DNA of 64,000 nt. Origin: Paramacrobiotus metropolitanus (Eukaryota > Tardigrada > Eutardigrada > Parachela > Macrobiotidae). Within the stretch, counting starts at the first letter, position 1. Every line of letters starts with the position of its first letter. The stretch is taken from the NCBI RefSeq assembly GCF_019649055.1, contig NW_026570287.1, positions 558,001-622,000 of the forward strand. Reading direction: 5' to 3'. The position numbers were made by a program, and so were the translations under genes. Shown here piece after piece: positions 59,342-64,000 of the stretch. The notes below the pieces were generated by a model. That model worked only from the letters and a program-made list of their open reading frames with translations. It was not told the origin of the DNA and ran no database searches.

Positions 59342-61759
59342 ATGATTAACGTAATATCCTGTTCTACCACCAACTTCTTCCTGGCTTTGTTCTCCCTATT
59401 TATTTTACGGGTATGCAACGTCCAAGCTACACTAACGCCAATTTTAAAAGGTTATCTTTTCTAGAATGTGTTTTGCAAATCCATTTTATCGGCTGTGGAT
59501 AATGATCGTATATCTTTAACGGTTAAACGGGATGCTGGGTCGCCTCTTACAAAACCTGCGAAGCCGAACTCCAATGACACCGGAACAAGCTTACAACACA
59601 ATGGTTTGAAGGATTGTAAGAAGAATAATAATACGTTTGTCAGTTTTTAATTTGTTTATGGTTTATGGAGCCGTCAGAAAAGAAGCTGAAAAACTTTTGA
59701 GATTCAGCGCTTAAACAGTTTATGTGCAGGTTTAATAATAAGAAAAATTTTACGCAACAGTAGTCAGGAGCTATTAATGCAAATCTGTTTTCAGTGCTGG
59801 AGAAGTTTGATCTGATGATTGAGAATGCTAGAGGAAACGGAACAGGTAAGTGAACGACTGCGTTTAGTGATAATTTGAACATACAGATGTCAATAGATTC
59901 ATATATCCTTACGTCCTTATTTTTTGGAAATTATCTCCTAAATCAAGATTGGTTTTTTCGATAAGTTGATGATTTTATAAAATAGAGCATCGCGCAAACG
60001 TTCCTACCTTTATCTTGCAAAAAATCTTAAGTTTTGGAGAAGGTCTAAAAAAATTTTCAGAAGCTGTAGTACTTAAAGGTTGTTAGTACTTAAAGGTTGT
60101 TAGTTTTGGAAATTATCTCCTAATTCGAGAATCCATTTGTGAAGCTTTTGATTATTTTATAAAATCCAGCATCTTCTGAAGCTTCCTACCTGCAGCTTGG
60201 AAAAAAACTTTGGTTTCCGGAACGTTTTCAAAAACCCTTTCAAACTTTCAGTACTTAGCGTTTAAAGTTCATAGAAATTTCCAGTAAATTCTAGAAACGT
60301 CTCGAATGAGCAAATACAAGTTTCGCAACTTAGCAACCTAAACTATAGTTATTCAAAATTGTCAATCCCATCAAACTTATAATTTTTTTTTAATCCTTGA
60401 AACCTTTAAGATGTTTTTAAATCTGTTTGAATACCTCAAAATAACTATAAATTTTTCGAAAGTCGGCTCCAAAAGCTTTTACATTTCAAGAATTTCTAAA
60501 TATTTCGACTCGGCCCCGCGCAGCGGGGCCGTTACCTCTAATTTTTTGAGCCTCCAAAATTCCCAAATTTCGGAATTTAAAAATATCTAGAAATTTGAGT
60601 ACCTCAATATCTCACGGTCTAAATTGTCTAATTTATAATTTATTTATAAATACGAGGTATCTAAAACTAAAAGCCAGCCTGCGGCCCGTTTACCGTATTC
60701 ACTCACATAGCGGCTCTGTGATACTGGTGGTAGCTTGGGTATTCACTAACCTACGTTGCTCTGTAATACTGGAGGTAGCTTCACTAAATTCAAAATCTAA
60801 TAAATATGTATTTATTTTATTTTTATAAATACTGAAGAGCTTGACTGAATGGCTGAAAATCTTACAATTAGTATTTAAAGATGCAGCCTGCCAGGTCACC
60901 CTGGACAACCGTTAATTGTTTCTCACAAGTTTCCTTTAATTCTGCGCTAAAATGTCGGCTGAATGGTTTTTGTGGGCATCGTGTTAATGATCCCACTCCA
61001 TTCATTTAATCACCGTTTAAATATTATCGGTCGTACAAAAAAATTCAAGTTTTCAGTTCGTTAGATCGGCAATATAAAGTTACATTAAAAACGTAAAAAA
61101 GAACCGTGAAAAATGCAAACAAAAAGAAAAACTGCGGAGGCTTTTACAGTTTTATAACACTGGTCGAATTTACCGGAAAACTTGAAAACTGTCCGCATTT
61201 CACCATGTTAAAATATTTTCGTAGCTGGCCTCGCTGGGGTTTCATATTTGAAATATTTCTCAAAATCATTTTTATTGCTGTACGAAGTATATTTTGTATT
61301 TTTTTCATTCTTCCATACCTCGAACACAACTGGTCGCGCGCTAGCGCGACCTATACTTGTAGTATATATCTTTATGCGCGATGTGCAAGATAGATATTAT
61401 ATTATAATATTGTGAATAATAGTAACCGGCATGAGATTTTTATTTATGCCGGTTATTTTTAGTATTAACCGCAATCGTACACGACCGTATAGCAGAAGCC
61501 TTCTAAGTTTACTAGTACTTCTACAGGAGCGGTAGGAACGAGAAGTGCATTGGATAAGCAAACGAGATGGTGGGGAAATGATAACAGCAACAACAATAAC
61601 AACGATAACACGGATAAGGAAGACGGAGTTCTGCATGAGAATGGATATCACTCATGGCAAGGATATTATTCCAGAATCGGAAGCCCGGGTACTGAAAAGA
61701 AACCACAAAGTCCATCTTCCGACCCTGAAAAAGGGCCTCAAGACCGACCCCTGTACTGA
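59342..61759 (+). CDS. Secreted protein, four exons, Asn-rich C-terminus
   Basis: Exons 59342-59410, 59465-59615, 59795-59845 and 61527-61759 keep phase. Exon 1 is a signal peptide (FFLALFSLFILR). Exon 2 carries a KRDAG site and Thr/Pro/Asn residues; exon 3 adds LLEKFDLMIENARG; exon 4 has a WWGNDNSNNNNNDN run, HSWQGYYSRIG and a polar tail ending PQDRPLY. About 167 residues. The third intron (1.7 kb) contains diverged repeats and a possible Helitron end. No known family. Confidence 0.62.
59923..60265. repeat. Diverged ~180-bp tandem repeat in intron 3
   Basis: Two imperfect units starting TTTTTGGAAATTATCTCCTAA and TTTTGGAAATTATCTCCTAA, with shared ATTTTATAAAAT and TTCCTACCT blocks. The units flank a short duplication of TACTTAAAGGTTGTTAG. 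Confidence 0.65.
60513..60541 (+). mobile_element. Possible Helitron 3' terminus
   Basis: A GC-rich hairpin, CGGCCCCG-CGCAG-CGGGGCCG, stands alone in AT-rich DNA. Nine bases further is CTAA followed by T, as expected for the hairpin-CTRR end of a Helitron inserted between A and T. The 5' end (TC) is not located. Confidence 0.4.
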
Positions 61760-62191
61760 TAACGTACAACAGTAATTTGTACTGCGCTGCTTAGGATTTA
61801 TGTTCCTTTAAATGTTGCAATAGCTTCGGAAAAGTCTTTGCTGTAAAACCAAAAAGAAATACAAGCCATGTCGCAGGAATTCCGTAAGTCAATAAGCCGA
61901 AACATCCACCCCAACGGTTGCTGTAGAGTGGTAGACCATTTTTCTTCCCCTTTAGCTGCTTAACCACATTGATAAACTACTCGTAGGGATTTGCATGAAG
62001 CGCTGTTTGTAAATCAGGTAGAGGAATTTTAATTTGCCTCGTTCTGTCCAATTCGTCAGCCCGACTGGGACAATGCCGACTAACACGCTTCGAACAATAT
62101 GAATTGGAAGCAACTGATTCTTGTCGAACCAAATAACGTAACAAACATAAATACATAATATCCAGAACAAGTAAATCCGCGTTCCTGTAGA
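61760..62191. other. Intergenic between convergent genes
   Basis: 3' flanks of the 59342 gene (+) and of the BEN-like gene (-). No supported gene. Confidence 0.55.
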
Positions 62192-63754
62192 TTATTTCTT
62201 TCTTTTCTTGCGAACTTGCCGCGTTACAGGTGCCTTAGTAACCTTGACCAAAGAAGGATCATCAGTCAGGAGACCTTTTTTCAGGACCGTTCTCTTGTAA
62301 TCCTTAAACCAGTAGCCCACTGTTAAGGCTAAAAAACCCACATCCTCGAGCAGCCGACCAGAATTTCTTGTGAACTCTGAAAGGAAAAATAATTTCTATA
62401 AAGTAAAGAAAAGATACCACATTAACAATAAGCAGCAGGAAGGCTGATGGAGCCATCTATCATCATCATTTACCGTCAAGCATTTTTAGAAATCCTTTGC
62501 TAACAACCGAAGCAAAAAGAACTTTGGACGAATCGGCTCCGGGTTGTAGCTGTTGTTTCCGATGGAGATAGCACATGTGCAGCAAAGTCTGTTCATCGAA
62601 AATTTTATAACACAATGCACGGATCCATCGGGAACTTTCTGGATAATCAGTATGAGACTGTTCACTACAAAAGTATTCCAGATCGGTTTTCTGAATGTAC
62701 ACTGGCGGATCATCGCCAAGAAGCCAAAGAGGAACGTAGCCTGGCCGTGGAAACAAGTATGACGGCCGGAAATCTATAATAATATTACAGACGTATGTAT
62801 ATTTATGCCAAACACGTTTATTACGGGATTCGATGACGCACTAAAAAAAAGATACCTGGATGGTTATAAGGAAGAAGAGGATTCAATTGCGCATCACCGA
62901 TGGGAGGAATGAGCGAATGAGACTGATTATCTCCGCTTTGTTTTGCCCTTTTTCCCTGCGGTGGCAGCAGATCTGAAAAGATTTCAGACGTTCACCAAAA
63001 TCAAATACATCAGGGACGTGGACACAGCACCGCAAGAACCTTACTCAATTCTTTTTTCATGAGATATTGACTTCGATGCCCGAGTTGAGCCATTTTGTCT
63101 GCTACTTTCTGTACGTAATTCTTGTGTCGCAATACAGACATGATCGCTCTGATGATCCGCGCGGCATCAAGAGGTGGTCGCTCGCCATTAACAACACCAC
63201 CATGATTCAGGTTCACGAATTCTAAATTTAAAGAACACGTTAATAAACACGGTAATTCATTCGTGAATAGAGAAGAGCCAATTCGTTTTCATGCATACCG
63301 GCAATTTTTGTAAGAAATTCGTTGTCAAAAATTTCACAGATGTCTGCTCGCTTAAAAGGCAGTTTATTGGTAAATTTCCCCAGCGAATCCATGAGATCAA
63401 TGGCGAAGTGGGCAGCCGGTATATGAACAGCCATTCTCTTCACACGTCGTTGTTGTGTTTTGGGAAGGTACCTCGTTCGGGTTTTTTCAAGTATTCGTCT
63501 GGGGGCATAAATACCGGCTCCGGGATAAATCTCCTGCTTACCTCCATCAGGCTGTCTTAGGTACTGTTTAACTAAATCAGCATAGGCGATCTGCGAATCA
63601 TTCAGTTCTACAAGTAACAAAAGAAACAGCTTTAACCGACAAACATGAGCGAATACCATTCCGAATGTGTGTTTGTACTTAATTGGCGTAATAGCAAGGT
63701 TACCTGGCCCTGGTTTCGGTTGACGTTTTGAACCAGTCGATTTTTCGCCATCGT
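62192..63754 (-). CDS. BEN-like domain protein, 5' end uncertain
   Basis: Minus-strand exons 63704-63754, 63251-63607, about 63024-63221, 62856-62972, 62474-62773 and 62192-62376. All junctions match phase except the donor of the third, which is ambiguous between two GTCC sites near 63017-63023. The exon at 62474-62773 has a BEN-like helical segment: YPESSRWIRALCYKIFDEQ, LLHMCYLHRKQQ, VSKGFLKMLDG. The last exon (YWFKDYKR, ending VRKKRKK) has the same length, 185 nt, and a similar basic tail to the last exon of the 21600 gene. Either an ATG at about 63770 starts the protein or more exons, perhaps an N-module, lie right of the window. Probable nuclear DNA-binding protein. Confidence 0.62.
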
Positions 63755-64000
63755 CTGCAACCAGTAGCATTACTAAAATTTTAAGTAAGTACAACCTACA
63801 GATCAAGAAAGCATAGCCTACTTGTAAAGTAGAAAGCGAAGGCAAAAAAAAACATAAACGCTGTACATACTCTCGTTATAATTAATAATTAGTATCAGTT
63901 AGCGAAACCACACGGAATTTACAGTTTATTTTACAACTCCACCCCATGAATATTAACACTTAACTTAATGTAAAAATAATTCACTAAATATTCATCACTG

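Overview
The window is nuclear DNA of an animal. Genes are split by short GT-AG introns, coding exons are more GC-rich than the AT-rich spacers, and there are metazoan genes for an alpha-2-macroglobulin/thioester protein, polyhomeotic, an SLC17 carrier, OS-9, SFSWAP, MED4 and acetyl-CoA synthetase, plus an initiator tRNA-Met. About 20 genes in 64 kb point to a compact invertebrate genome, possibly ecdysozoan; the sequence does not settle the species. Most exon chains were rebuilt by hand from splice signals and checked for codon phase across every junction.

Layout. 0-7.4 kb: the 3' part of a thioester protein gene (+) and a secreted two-Ig-domain protein (-). 7.5-8.2 kb: a retrotransposon pol tail. 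8.6-39.8 kb: a chromatin/transcription-rich region. Five paralogues share an N-terminal domain that I do not recognise (here 'N-module', centred on a W[RK]K-FY[QD]-D signature). They lie between MED4, an SLC17 transporter, a short polyhomeotic-like gene and SFSWAP. Each N-module gene carries a different C-terminus: BEN-like plus two C2H2 fingers (8655), a short Ser/Ala tail (13246), BEN-like (21600, -), a Myb/SANT-like trihelix (29141, -), and, in the gene starting at 39771 (-), a tandem array of five possible 3'-terminal exons, each with a piggyBac-type Cys/His zinc ribbon. All five enter in the same codon phase, so they look like mutually exclusive last exons, an arrangement comparable to insect lola or mod(mdg4).

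40-50.7 kb: initiator tRNA-Met, a second pol-tail fragment, a 10-exon cytosolic acetyl-CoA synthetase (-) with a possible nested cysteine-rich gene, a small divergent gene, and an 11-exon OS-9 gene (+). 51-62 kb: five small secreted proteins without recognised domains, two of them clearly related at their C-termini, one with a long Thr/Pro tract. 62-64 kb: a BEN-like gene (-) that runs towards or off the right edge and resembles the BEN gene at 19-21.6 kb in its last exon.

Other structure includes a 0.97-kb inverted-repeat element with TTA target duplications, a ~450-bp dispersed repeat present twice, a Helitron-like 3' end, an over-represented octamer TACGAGTA, and two exons (thioester gene and SFSWAP) that are each exactly one base short of a continuous reading frame.
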